Shown here in pieces: positions 24,952 to 32,903 of a DNA stretch of 35,293 nt. A program made the position numbers and the translations under genes. This stretch comes from Paenibacillus sp. Soil766 (lineage in GTDB: Bacteria; Bacillota; Bacilli; Paenibacillales; NBRC-103111). The notes under the pieces are model-generated. The model did no database searches and was not told where the DNA came from. It saw nothing but the letters and a program-made list of their open reading frames with translations. The stretch covers positions 1 to 35,293 of the forward strand of contig NZ_LMSJ01000038.1 of assembly GCF_001428105.1 (NCBI RefSeq), given 5' to 3'. Every line of letters starts with the position of its first letter. Positions within the stretch are counted from its first letter, which is position 1.

Positions 24952-25040
24952 ATTGAGCTAACGAGGAACTTTAGCTTAATTACCTTCAAGTCAAGGGCCG
25001 CCCAGCAAACCGGCAGCCTTTTCTCAACGAAAGGGAGCGT
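24952..25040 (+). repeat. Array repeat (A-B-C)
   Basis: A: TTGAGCTAACGAGGAACTTT then AGCTTAATTA (24953-24982). B: GGGCCGCC...GGCAGCC then TTTTC (24995-25022). C: CAACGAAAGGGAGCG (25025-25039). Confidence 0.75.
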
Positions 25041-25079
25041 AGTAGTGGTCTGATTTTGTTATGGTAAAATAAGGGACAG

Positions 25080-25184
25080 GTGATAAACTTTGATGACAGT
25101 CAAAAAATACCCTATATCACTTCTTTTTTGAGAAGGAACGTTTATGAAAGTGGCCTGCACGGTGTGGCGGAGGGGAACAGGTAG
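25080..25184 (+). pseudogene. Short reading frame after array repeat, probably a broken cassette
   Basis: 34 codons from a GTG preceded by GGGACAGG read VINFDDSQKIPYITSFLRRN and then stop at 25184. No family recognised. It occupies the place where a cassette gene should begin, but the following 400 nt hold fragments of unrelated genes. Confidence 0.3.
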
Positions 25185-25238
25185 CGATAATATCGAAGCC
25201 TTACCTATTCCTATCTTATGATTTAGTAAATTCAGTTA

Positions 25239-25665
25239 GAGGGAACGCCGGATGCCGGGGTAAGCCCAATTGAGGGTGTGTATGATGTGGAAGATTTGGC
25301 TACAGCATTGCTCAAAATGGAAGATGGCAGCACTTTATCGCTCGATGTGAGTTGGGCCGCACATTTGGAGACGGATAACGAGCCATTCATTCATCTAATG
25401 GGTACAGAAGGTGGAGCAAGCTACAGAGGACCACATGGAATGTTGTATACAGAGAAGTTTAACCGATCAATCGATTTGGACCTAAATACACCAGATAACG
25501 ATGAAGGTGATCGGATTCGGATGTGCCGTCACTTCTTGTCATGCATACGGGGAAGGAAAAGAGCCAATTACTTCTGCACTGAGTGGTTTTACGAATAACT
25601 TGGTACTGGATGCGATCTATGAATCTTCCCGTACGGGACATGAAGTCAAGCTTAATTGGAGTTAA
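25239..25665 (+). pseudogene. Gfo/Idh/MocA-family oxidoreductase C-terminal fragment, frameshifted
   Basis: The frame through 25278 reads GVYDVEDLATALLKMEDGST, SWAAHLETDNEPFIHLMGTE and RMCRHFLSCIR, the C-terminal beta-sheet domain of the family. One extra G near 25551 shifts the frame; in the next frame EGKEPITSALSGFTNNLVLD and RTGHEVKLNWS complete the normal C-terminus, ending at 25665. The NAD-binding N-terminal half is missing. Confidence 0.85.
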
Positions 25666-25666
25666 G

Positions 25667-25762
25667 GTAGATCCTCCGATCATTCTGGGGGATGAACCTA
25701 CGGGCGCACTAAATTCGAATACGGGTGTGGAGATCATGGATATTTTCAGGCAGTTGTATTAA
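25667..25762 (+). pseudogene. ABC transporter ATPase tail fragment (MacB-like)
   Basis: Reads DPPIILGDEPTGALNSNTG, then VEIMDIFRQLY, stop: the Walker B/D-loop region of a LolD/MacB-type ATPase (GDEPTGALDSxTG), with Asn for Asp in the D-loop. It starts 1 nt after the oxidoreductase fragment, so two unrelated pieces are joined. Confidence 0.8.
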
Positions 25763-25773
25763 AACTGATTTGT

Positions 25774-25801
25774 GCCTTACGATAAATCGTAGGGCTTTTT
25801 T
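25774..25801 (+). terminator. Rho-independent terminator
   Basis: GCCTTACGAT - AA - ATCGTAGGGC followed by six T, shortly after the ABC fragment. Confidence 0.8.
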
Positions 25802-25844
25802 AATTGCCTGAGATTGGTGTTGAGGGAACTAAAGTTTACTAGTT

Positions 25845-25874
25845 GAAAATAGAGTTCGTTAGTAAATGTGTACA
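25845..25874. repeat. IS21-like terminal repeat remnant
   Basis: GAAAATAGAGTTCGTTAGT followed by AAATGTGTACA. Read on the other strand it begins TGTACACATTTACTAACG, with the TG terminus expected of an IS21-type end. The same core recurs at 31219-31238. Confidence 0.45.
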
Positions 25875-25982
25875 TGACACCTCTGGCGTATGGATAGCCT
25901 GAAAAAGTCAAAAAAATAGAATGAAATGTCATATATTTAGAACCATCGTGAAAGAAAAATAACTATAATATAATTAACCCTT

Positions 25983-25996
25983 AGAAAGCGCTTTCT
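25983..25996. promoter_or_regulatory. cre-like box (CcpA site)
   Basis: AGAAAGCGCTTTCT, a perfect 14-bp palindrome fitting the catabolite-response consensus core (AAGCGNTTNC). It lies just downstream of overlapping TATAAT elements (25964-25974), the usual position for CcpA blocking transcription. The next gene is the secreted GH43 glycosidase, a sensible catabolite-repressed target, though 390 nt away. Confidence 0.6.
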
Positions 25997-26387
25997 TTTT
26001 CGACATCCGGAGACAAGTGGGAGCCTGCCAACCGAGACTTCTTCACTGGATGCCCTATTCGCATTAGTGGATTCGGGAAATTACCGTGCAGTCCGAGTGG
26101 ACGGGCAACGATGGAACTCATGCTGATCGATCGCGTGAACGGTCGAAACGGTTGTGTCACGAAGCAATCAAGCTTACGGATTATATTGTAGGGTACTGCT
26201 ACACGCAATTACCGACGGCCAGCAAGAGGTGAATAGGCCCTTGACTGAAGAGCGCAGACCGAAGGTGCCACTTGATAAAATTAGGGAGATCAATCTTTCC
26301 TAATGAGGGGGATCGCTCCACGGTACATCGTTCGTTCACGAGCGTCTAGCGGCGGATTATTAAACTATGAATAGGAGCTGATAGTAA
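25997..26387. other. Long leader or remnant DNA upstream of GH43 gene
   Basis: No gene that I can support on either strand. It is GC-richer than the array DNA and may be decayed coding sequence. AGGAGCTG at 26372-26379 is the GH43 ribosome site. Confidence 0.3.
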
Positions 26388-29300
26388 ATGAAAAAATGGT
26401 TGACGGGACTGCTCGCTTTTGTCTTGATCATGTCTTTTCCAGCATCAGGATTCGCTTACAGCAATCCGCAAATTGTACCGGACTCATGGCGTTGGGATAC
26501 TGGGATTTTTTATGGGGAAGGCGATCCGTTCATCTTGAAATTTAACGGAGTCTACTACCTGTACACCAGTACGGTGGACGATAAGCCAGGTGTGAAGGTT
26601 TGGTCGTCGGAAGACCTAGTGCATTGGGAATATCGCGGTTTGTGCGCTACGGAACCAGTTACGAAAGGAGCCTATGCTCCGGAAGTTGTTTACTGGAATG
26701 GTGATTTTTACATGTATACGGCTCTGCTTCGGGATGAACCTGGCACCACGCAGCGCGGTCATCGCGTTCTGAAGAGCTCCAGTCCTACAGGTCCTTTCAC
26801 GGCACAAACGGGCAATAAAGTAAATGGCATTGACGGAGACGTATTCATTGACGATGACGGACAGTGGTACTTCTTCAGCACGGGCAACGGCAATATCGAA
26901 GTTCGTCTGATGTCTGATCCTTATACGTTCGGAGAGAAATTGAATACCGGAGCGGTAATGAATGGTTGGACCGAGGGTCCGACGGTAATCAAACGCAATG
27001 GTAAGTACTATATGACGTATACCGGAAACCACGTGTGGAGCGATGCTTATAGGGTGGATTACGCGAGCAGCTCGAGTCCAGTTACTGGTTATGTGCCTGC
27101 TACTTCCCAGAACCCGATTCTTCTCGACGCGGAAGGAGATCATGTCGGGCTTGGGCATAACTCCATCGTTCGTGGTCCCGATTTGGATTCCGATTATATG
27201 GTATACCACAGCCATGCTAAACCGGGGCGAAATCTGAACTTGGACCGGATCGTATGGAATGGGGACAAGATGCTCGTGCTGGGTCCTACGACATCCGAGC
27301 AGCCCGACCCGGCAATGCCTGAGTTCAGCGACCGGTTCCAAAGGAATGGATTAGGTGATGATTGGAAGGTTGTCGGCGGAGGGAATTGGGGAATCCAGGA
27401 CGGCAGCACGTTGTATCAAGATGCCATGGGTGGACCGGAACAATCTCGTATGCTCATTTCCCAGAGAGCGACGGATGACAATTTCACGGCGGAGTTCAAC
27501 CTGAAGCAAGTTGAGCAGGGGACCAGCGCTAATCCGTTGATGGGTGCAGTATTCTCCTTCAAGAATGAGAAAAATTACGGAGTTGCCGTACTTAACCGCA
27601 ATCAAAATCGTTTGGAAACCGTTTTCCGCGTGGACGGCAAGGATACAGAACGGGTAACGACCCCTCTACCGGTTGGCTACGATTATACGAAATGGCATCA
27701 GATCCGTGTTGAGAAGGAAGGCTCCGACTATCGCATTTATGTAGACGGCATGTTGAAGCAATCCCGTTCTGTCGAACGTCTTGGCAAGGGCAAGATCGGT
27801 TACACGACAACGGATTCGCATGCAGATTTCGGATATGTCGCGTTTAGCAACAAGGTGGGCGGTAACAGCGGTAATGCTGCTTACAAACCGATTCCTGGCG
27901 AGATCCAGGCAGTCCATTTCAACCCGAAAGGTAATGACAAGTCAGAAGGCAATGCCGATCATATCACTATCTCCGAAGCTACATATGGCGATTATTACGT
28001 CTCATCGTTCAAAAAGGGGAATTTGACATATAACGTAAATGTATCCGAAGCGGGAACCTATGATGTGTTGATCAGGTATGCTGCAGCAACCGATGCACGA
28101 GTAAAGCTTGAACTCGATGATTCGACCGAACTGACGGACAACGTGCGGCTCCCTTCGACAGGTGGCGCAGATCAATGGAATAATTGGGTGATACAGGGTG
28201 TCAACCTTCCGCAAGGGTTGCATAAGCTCAAAGTGAAAGCCGTCGGGGGAACGTTCGATTTTACCTCTCTGAAGTTCAACCGCTCTGTTGCAACGACGCC
28301 CATTTCCGATGATTTCAATGACGGCAACGATTTCGACTGGAAGAAATTTGAACTGGGCTGGCGGGTAAATACCGGGGAAGCGCCTCCGTTTGACCTTCCC
28401 AAGCCGGTCCCGGGAATCGTCGAAGCGCCTTTCTACAACACAGGCGGAGAAGGAATAGCTTACCATGACAACACTTCCGATAACATCGGAGGTACTTATC
28501 GAGGCGATTCCGTCGATATCCGAACAAACGCCAATTTCAATGGGCTTAACGTCGGTTGGAACCAGGCCGGCGAATGGCTCAAATACAATATTGATGTGAA
28601 ACGCGCGGGAATGTACAAGATCGAAGTAACGGCAGCAACGACGTTCGCCGATAATCAAGCGCGCATATGGCTGGACGATCAAACGGATCTGACCGGTGCG
28701 ATCAATATACCGAGTACCGGAGGCTGGAATAACTGGCAGACAACGGTCTCCCAAAACGTTTATTTGCCTGGAGGCCTGCATACGATTACCTTCGAAACGC
28801 TTAAAGGCGAGTATGACTTCGCGAGGTTGAAGTTCGTATCGTTCGACGTTCCCAAATCACTCCCGGGCATTGTTGAAGCCGTTCATTATAACACGGGTGG
28901 CGACGGTGTCGGTTACCATGACAATACGCCCACGAATATTGGCGGCCTATATCGCAATGATAGGGTTGACATTCGGGTCAATCCGCTAGGAGGCTGGAAC
29001 GTCGGTTGGGGCCAGACTGGAGAGTGGTTGAAGTATAACGTCAACGTTACCAAGCCAACTGTCTATACCGCCAGTGTCAGGGTCGCAACAGCGCTTAACG
29101 GAGGGAAAATCCGTTTGTGGCTTGATGATACGACTGATTTGACCGGTGTCGTGGATATCCCCAATACCGGGGGCTGGAATAGCTGGAAAAATGTCAAGGT
29201 TGGTGACTTAACACTTCCGGAAGGTGATCATACAATCAAGGTCGAAATCGTCCAAGGCGAATATGATTTTACAAGCCTATCGTTCAATACATCTAATGAA

Positions 29301-30248
29301 GCAGCAATGCTTCCCGGGACCGTTCATGCCGTGGATTACATGAATGGAGGGGAAGGTATCGCGTACCATGACAACACGCCGGGTAACATCCGTGGTCTAT
29401 ACCGTACCGATGACGTCGATATACGTTTGCTCCCGGAAGGATACACGACGGGTTGGAACCAGACCGGCGAATGGTTGAAATACAATGTGAATGTTGCCGA
29501 AGCCGGTACATACAAACTGGATTTCAAACTGGCTACGGGCTTGGATAGCAGTCAAATCAGATTTTGGCTTGATGATACTACCGACCTTACCGGTATCATC
29601 AATGTTCCAAACACTGGCGGTTTCCACGAGTGGATGACGGTAACGAAAGAAGGGTTGGTTACCCTTCCCGCGGGCAATCACACCATCAAAGTGGAAATTG
29701 TAACCGGCGAATTCGACTTTTACAGCTTCCGTTTCCATAATGACCCGATCGTTCCCAAACAAGGCGTATATAAATCTCAACCGAAAGGGTATCCGAAATC
29801 GGTCATCGGCGACAGCAACTGGTCAGACTATACCGTTGAGACGGATATCAAGTTGGGCGCAAATACGCAAGCTGGAGGTAACACAGGTATCATTTTCCGA
29901 GTAAACAATCCAGCTGACGGAACGTTATTAGGGCAAAACAGAAACGATTTCCTTCAGGGGTACATGGCCTACCTGGCCGCAGACGGCGTACATCTGGGTA
30001 AATTCAATTATAATTTCAAGGAGCTGACTAGCACAGCGCTAACCGACATGGTTGGCAATTGGCAGCATATGAAGATAGTTGCAAGCGGCACTAGGATCAA
30101 GGTTTATGTTGGGGACATGGAAAACCCCCTTATTGATTACACAGATCAGAGCGATACTGCTTTCATGCATGGTAAAATTGGAGTTAGAAGTTTCAACAGC
30201 GAAAGCTCTATCGATAACTTTACAGTGATGCCGAATCCAGTGGAATAA
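26388..30248 (+). CDS. Secreted GH43 glycosidase with concanavalin-like and four CBM6-like domains
   Basis: 1286 residues. Signal peptide 1-23 (ends SGFA). GH43 propeller about 30-300: base D46 (GEGDPFIL), pKa-tuning D149 (GIDGDVFID) and acid E196 (TEGPTV). A LamG/DUF1080-like jelly roll spans about 312-488 (FSDRFQRNGLGDDWKVV to ADFGYVAFSN). CBM6-like modules are at about 502-632, 675-818, 825-967 and 975-1118; the last three are near-copies sharing YHDNT, GWNQTGEWLKYNV, WLDDTTDLTG and GEYDF. The start of a second jelly roll (SDDFNDGNDFDWKKF, 640-654) and its remainder (GVYKSQPKGY to IDNFTV, 1126-1280) lie on either side of those three modules. Probably an arabinofuranosidase/xylosidase-type enzyme acting on plant polysaccharide outside the cell; substrate is inference. 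AGGAGCTG precedes the ATG. Confidence 0.9.
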   Translation: MKKWLTGLLAFVLIMSFPASGFAYSNPQIVPDSWRWDTGIFYGEGDPFILKFNGVYYLYTSTVDDKPGVKVWSSEDLVHWEYRGLCATEPVTKGAYAPEVVYWNGDFYMYTALLRDEPGTTQRGHRVLKSSSPTGPFTAQTGNKVNGIDGDVFIDDDGQWYFFSTGNGNIEVRLMSDPYTFGEKLNTGAVMNGWTEGPTVIKRNGKYYMTYTGNHVWSDAYRVDYASSSSPVTGYVPATSQNPILLDAEGDHVGLGHNSIVRGPDLDSDYMVYHSHAKPGRNLNLDRIVWNGDKMLVLGPTTSEQPDPAMPEFSDRFQRNGLGDDWKVVGGGNWGIQDGSTLYQDAMGGPEQSRMLISQRATDDNFTAEFNLKQVEQGTSANPLMGAVFSFKNEKNYGVAVLNRNQNRLETVFRVDGKDTERVTTPLPVGYDYTKWHQIRVEKEGSDYRIYVDGMLKQSRSVERLGKGKIGYTTTDSHADFGYVAFSNKVGGNSGNAAYKPIPGEIQAVHFNPKGNDKSEGNADHITISEATYGDYYVSSFKKGNLTYNVNVSEAGTYDVLIRYAAATDARVKLELDDSTELTDNVRLPSTGGADQWNNWVIQGVNLPQGLHKLKVKAVGGTFDFTSLKFNRSVATTPISDDFNDGNDFDWKKFELGWRVNTGEAPPFDLPKPVPGIVEAPFYNTGGEGIAYHDNTSDNIGGTYRGDSVDIRTNANFNGLNVGWNQAGEWLKYNIDVKRAGMYKIEVTAATTFADNQARIWLDDQTDLTGAINIPSTGGWNNWQTTVSQNVYLPGGLHTITFETLKGEYDFARLKFVSFDVPKSLPGIVEAVHYNTGGDGVGYHDNTPTNIGGLYRNDRVDIRVNPLGGWNVGWGQTGEWLKYNVNVTKPTVYTASVRVATALNGGKIRLWLDDTTDLTGVVDIPNTGGWNSWKNVKVGDLTLPEGDHTIKVEIVQGEYDFTSLSFNTSNEAAMLPGTVHAVDYMNGGEGIAYHDNTPGNIRGLYRTDDVDIRLLPEGYTTGWNQTGEWLKYNVNVAEAGTYKLDFKLATGLDSSQIRFWLDDTTDLTGIINVPNTGGFHEWMTVTKEGLVTLPAGNHTIKVEIVTGEFDFYSFRFHNDPIVPKQGVYKSQPKGYPKSVIGDSNWSDYTVETDIKLGANTQAGGNTGIIFRVNNPADGTLLGQNRNDFLQGYMAYLAADGVHLGKFNYNFKELTSTALTDMVGNWQHMKIVASGTRIKVYVGDMENPLIDYTDQSDTAFMHGKIGVRSFNSESSIDNFTVMPNPVE

Positions 30249-30253
30249 ACGAC

Positions 30254-30295
30254 AAAATCACCCTCTTCTTTTTTGCAAAGGAGAAGGTGATTTTT
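30254..30295 (+). terminator. Rho-independent terminator of GH43 gene
   Basis: AAAATCACC (30254-30262) pairs with GGTGATTTT (30286-30294), with a partly paired CTCTTC/GGAGAA extension and T run. Confidence 0.8.
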
Positions 30296-30550
30296 CTCAT
30301 TTTAGGGGTAGCTCAGTGGTGATAACCCAGTCTACGTGGACAGCTTCTTGTGTTGATTTAAATGAAAAGTCCGCTCTATGCACATATGCGATGCACATAT
30401 GCATGTGAGTGATTCGAACAGTTGAATGATACACGCGGTGCCACGAGGAAGGGGGATATCCTTATCCAACAGCCAGGGCGGGCAGGGGAGATTGAATTAA
30501 CGGTTAGCGTGGCGGATGTCCAAAGAAAATAAAGTGTTGGACTATTCGGA
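30296..30550. other. Non-coding stretch without recognisable gene
   Basis: Contains a tRNA-D-arm-like string (GGGGTAGCTCAGTGGT, 30305) but no cloverleaf, and a short direct repeat of ATGCACATATGC (about 30377-30404). I see nothing else. Confidence 0.3.
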
Positions 30551-30559
30551 AACTGGAAG

Positions 30560-30680
30560 AGGACAAGAACATATATGCATAATGTGCCGCGTTTTACGCG
30601 TTTTTTTTATTTTATGGATATAACTTCTTGTCCTTTCTAAAAGACAAGAAGTTGTATCGTTTTCCAATAAAGGACACGAA
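30560..30680. repeat. GACAAGAAC composite repeat, copy 3
   Basis: AGGACAAGAACAT, hairpin CGCG-TTTTA-CGCG with eight T (30588-30608), then perfect arms GATATAACTTCTTGTC (30617-30632) and GACAAGAAGTTGTATC (30643-30658), then GGACACGAAGATGATAC. Same plan as copies 1 and 2, with base changes on both arms that keep pairing. Confidence 0.8.
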
Positions 30681-30858
30681 GATGATACATTCCCCGTAGT
30701 TGCTAGACGATACAGATTATTGGTCAATTAAACATAATATAATACATCTTTATGTCCCAAAATTCGGGTTTCGTTACAAGTTACTATTGGAACAAAGAGA
30801 TGTAAAATACAGGCTCACACTGTTACAAAAGTAACCCGCCATAAATCGGCTGATTATG

Positions 30859-30910
30859 TTCAACTACTGGAAAGAATAGTTAAGGAGATTGCTTCAAGAC
30901 AGCTCCTTTT
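30859..30910 (+). repeat. Array repeat, worn (A-B)
   Basis: A: TTCAACTACTGGAAAGAATA then GTTAAGG (30859-30885). B-like AAGGAG...CTCCTT (30882-30906) with short T run. No unit gene remains before or after it. The 230 nt that follow hold nothing I recognise. Confidence 0.5.
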
Positions 30911-31140
30911 GTGGCTTTTGAGTTAACTTCATTTCACGAAGACTGATTGCGGAAACGTGCTACCAATCCTGGTATCCTTTTTGAGTTGGAGGCAGGAGCA
31001 CATTTTCAGTGGTCGGTGTAAGGTGTAAGGAGGAATAAATATATACTTAATTAACCGGCATTTTTTCTCGATTGACAAGAGACAAGAAGTAATGCGAGTA
31101 TGTTACAAAAGGATCTGGAAAAAATTGAGTAATTGATCAA

Positions 31141-31238
31141 GTGATTAAGGAAAATAAAGATCGTTAGTGGTGATCAAGGAAAATAAAGATCGTTAGTGGA
31201 AAATAAAGTGATTTAGTGGAAAATAGAGTTCGTTAGTC
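31141..31238. repeat. Tandem GGAAAATAAAG...TTAGT units (IS21-like end)
   Basis: Two near-identical 29-bp units (GTGATYAAGGAAAATAAAGA + TCGTTAGTG) are followed by two 20-bp units (GAAAATAAAGTGATTTAGTG; GAAAATAGAGTTCGTTAGTC) and then AAATTTACA. Multiple short repeats at one end are typical of IS21-family termini; no transposase genes remain beside it. Confidence 0.6.
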
Positions 31239-31258
31239 AAATTTACAATAGTAAACAA

Positions 31259-31333
31259 CAAACAGTGCTCTTCTGAAGAGCACTGTTTGCTTTATGAATT
31301 GTAACGGGCATTACGATCGGGCAGGATACTTCC
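31259..31333 (+). repeat. Array repeat (B-C) with perfect long hairpin
   Basis: CAAACAGTGCTCTTC (31259-31273) and GAAGAGCACTGTTTG (31275-31289) form a perfect 15-bp inverted pair around one base. C-like GTAACGGGCATTACG and ATCGGGCAGGATACTTCC follow (31301-31333). Confidence 0.65.
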
Positions 31334-31405
31334 AATGTGTACTAATATAAAAATGACAGTATTATTTAAAATAAAAGATTTTAATGTGGTGTAAAGAGGT
31401 GAGTA

Positions 31406-31582
31406 TTGACTGGGGAATTTATTGTTACTTTGCTTAAGTCTCTTATTTTATGTCATATTATTCTTTAGTTGGTTTTTACCAACATTATTTTTTGGTTGGG
31501 TTTTTCGTTTAATATTATTGTATTCCTAATTCCCTTCTTTGTAATTGCTATGGCGATTTTTGCAGGATATGCAGGATTATAA
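31406..31582 (+). pseudogene. Broken small membrane protein
   Basis: From TTG 31406, after AGAGGTGAG, one frame reads MTGEFIVTLLKSLILCHIIL, stop (TAG), then LVFTNIIFWLGFSF...VIAMAIFAGYAGL to a TAA at 31582. In the +1 frame the first half reads GNLLLLCLSLLFYVILFFSW, also hydrophobic. Either an internal stop or a frameshift has broken a protein of about 58 residues with two membrane helices. It sits between C and A motifs, where a unit gene is expected. Confidence 0.45.
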
Positions 31583-31610
31583 TTATTCTTTGTAATTCAA
31601 ACAAGAGTCC

Positions 31611-31690
31611 ATTTAACTAACGGGAGAACGATGGCGTAGGAGTTGAAGATGCGGCTGCTTTTTGTTGATTGAAGTTATGGGTAGCATAGT
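31611..31690 (+). repeat. Array repeat (A-B-C)
   Basis: A: ATTTAACTAACGGGAGAACG (31611). B: worn, GCGGCTGC with TTTTTG. C: TTGATTGAAGTTATGGGTAG (31666-31685). Confidence 0.65.
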
Positions 31691-31708
31691 TCATATAAAG
31701 GTGGGAAT

Positions 31709-32059
31709 ATGGTGATAAAGTTAGATTTAGATCAAATTAAGGAAATCTTATCTAAAAGATATTCTGGATGGGATATTTACATTGAACCCTCCGGGAAATG
31801 TATCTGGGTAAGTATGAACGATAAAATATTGAATTTTTTTGAGATCCAAATTACTCAAGTTGAAGTCGGAATTTCTCGACGAAAAGATAGCGAAGGATTA
31901 GATTTTTCAGGTCATGATGAAGCATTTAAAGATCTTGATGAAACTTTCGAATATATCGATAAAAATTTGCTAAAGGATATTCGAACTAACGGAGAACGTT
32001 CGTTCGATGAACACACAAATGAAGGCTGCCAACATAATCGGCAAACTCTATTACGTTAA
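31709..32059 (+). CDS. Hypothetical protein whose C-terminus reads through an array repeat
   Basis: 116 residues; ATG after AAGGTGGG. Residues 1-91 are a small soluble domain (KLDLDQIKEILSKRYSGWDI, YIEPSGKCIWVSMNDK, DETFEYIDKNLLKDI). From about residue 91 the coding sequence is the repeat itself (A: GAACTAACGGAGAACG; B: GGCTGCC), giving an unrelated tail RTNGERSFDEHTNEG... with stop at 32059. The original stop was probably lost when the repeat joined. No family recognised. Confidence 0.6.
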   Translation: MVIKLDLDQIKEILSKRYSGWDIYIEPSGKCIWVSMNDKILNFFEIQITQVEVGISRRKDSEGLDFSGHDEAFKDLDETFEYIDKNLLKDIRTNGERSFDEHTNEGCQHNRQTLLR

Positions 32060-32070
32060 CGGGCAGCATT
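31979..32070 (+). repeat. Array repeat (A-B-C), overlapping a gene end
   Basis: A: ATTCGAACTAACGGAGAACG (31979). B: GGCTGCC...CGGCA (32024-32044), right arm incomplete. C: ATTACGTTAACGGGCAGC (32050-32067). Confidence 0.8.
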
Positions 32071-32126
32071 GTATGGGGCTCTCCTTGAAGTAAAGTTAAG
32101 AAAAAGTTTGATCGGAGGGATGTTGA

Positions 32127-32734
32127 ATGATAAATGAGTACCGGCCCCCTTTGCTGCTTGAACAATTAATCAAATGGGATTTGGAAAATCCAACAGGCCT
32201 TTTCCTTGGTATTGATTTTAATGAGAAGAATGGGTATTTTTGTACCCCGGTGGATTCTTTTTCGTTCGCACGTACAGGAATGGATGGAATACATTTCGTC
32301 TTATTAACTGATTTTGGTCTGGTCAAAGACTTGAATGAAGTACCAGTAATCGGAATCTCGCCAATGGATTCGGAACGCGTACGAATTGTTGCTCGTAATC
32401 TGTCTAACTTTTTCTCCTTACATTTCTTCGATGAACTGTTATTACTGAATGAATATTCGAGTGAAGACTTATATTTTGAAAGTATTAGTAAGGAACTGGT
32501 CAAAGATCGGAATTCAAAATGTTTGATCATGACCGATGGAAACGAGAGAAAAAGATGGTTTTAAACGAAATTCAGGCGAAATTCAACTAGTCTCCTATAT
32601 CGAACCCTATCCAATATCTACAAGACATTCGAAATGAACGGAAATTACAGATTACAATTATGACGGAGGATTCTCTAGGGATATTACCTCTCCTTCAAGG
32701 AATCACTCACGGGAAAGAGCCATTCTTTGCTTAA
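32127..32734 (+). pseudogene. Frameshifted hypothetical gene
   Basis: The first frame gives 145 residues (MINEYRPPLLLEQLIKWDLE to DGNERKRWF, ending 32564). Further coding-like sequence continues in a second frame (METREKDGFKRNSGEIQLVS, then YIEPYPI, about 32530-32610). It then returns to the first frame phase (LQDIRNERKLQITIMTEDSL, then GILPLLQGITHGKEPFFA, to TAA at 32734). Together these suggest an ancestral protein of about 200 residues with two frameshifts. The N-terminal part, with GGAGGGATGTTGA upstream, may still be made. I recognise no family. Confidence 0.55.
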
Positions 32735-32758
32735 ATTCGAAACTTACAACATAGTGCT

Positions 32759-32857
32759 TGTTCTAATCGTAATACAGTTGAGAGCCACACGAATGAACTT
32801 CTTCAAATAGGAATGGTTCATGAAGCAAAATCATTAACTGCTCGCTTATTGCGCTAA
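32759..32857 (+). pseudogene. C-terminal gene fragment ending in an A motif
   Basis: 33 codons (CSNRNTVESHTNELLQIGMV, then HEAKSLTARLLR) without a start codon, ending at a TAA that lies inside an A-type array motif. Possibly the tail of a lost cassette gene. Confidence 0.3.
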
Positions 32858-32880
32858 CGGTTAAACTATAGTTGAACAAG
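32849..32880 (+). repeat. Array repeat, A motif only
   Basis: TTGCGCTAACGGTTAAACTA followed by TAGTTGAACAAG. No B hairpin or C motif before the next gene's ribosome site (AAAGGAG at 32889). Confidence 0.5.
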
Positions 32881-32903
32881 CAGTAACCAAAGGAGACGAC
32901 AAT

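Noticed and set aside
25981..26208. Minus-strand 75-codon frame upstream of GH43
   Set aside because: No ribosome site, no recognisable similarity, and it overlaps the cre-like box.
26616..28781. Long minus-strand open frames inside the GH43 gene
   Set aside because: Shadows of a GC-richer coding sequence on the plus strand.
30300..30375. tRNA-like string GGGGTAGCTCAGTGGT
   Set aside because: Only a D-arm-like piece; no acceptor, anticodon or T-arm pairing can be drawn.
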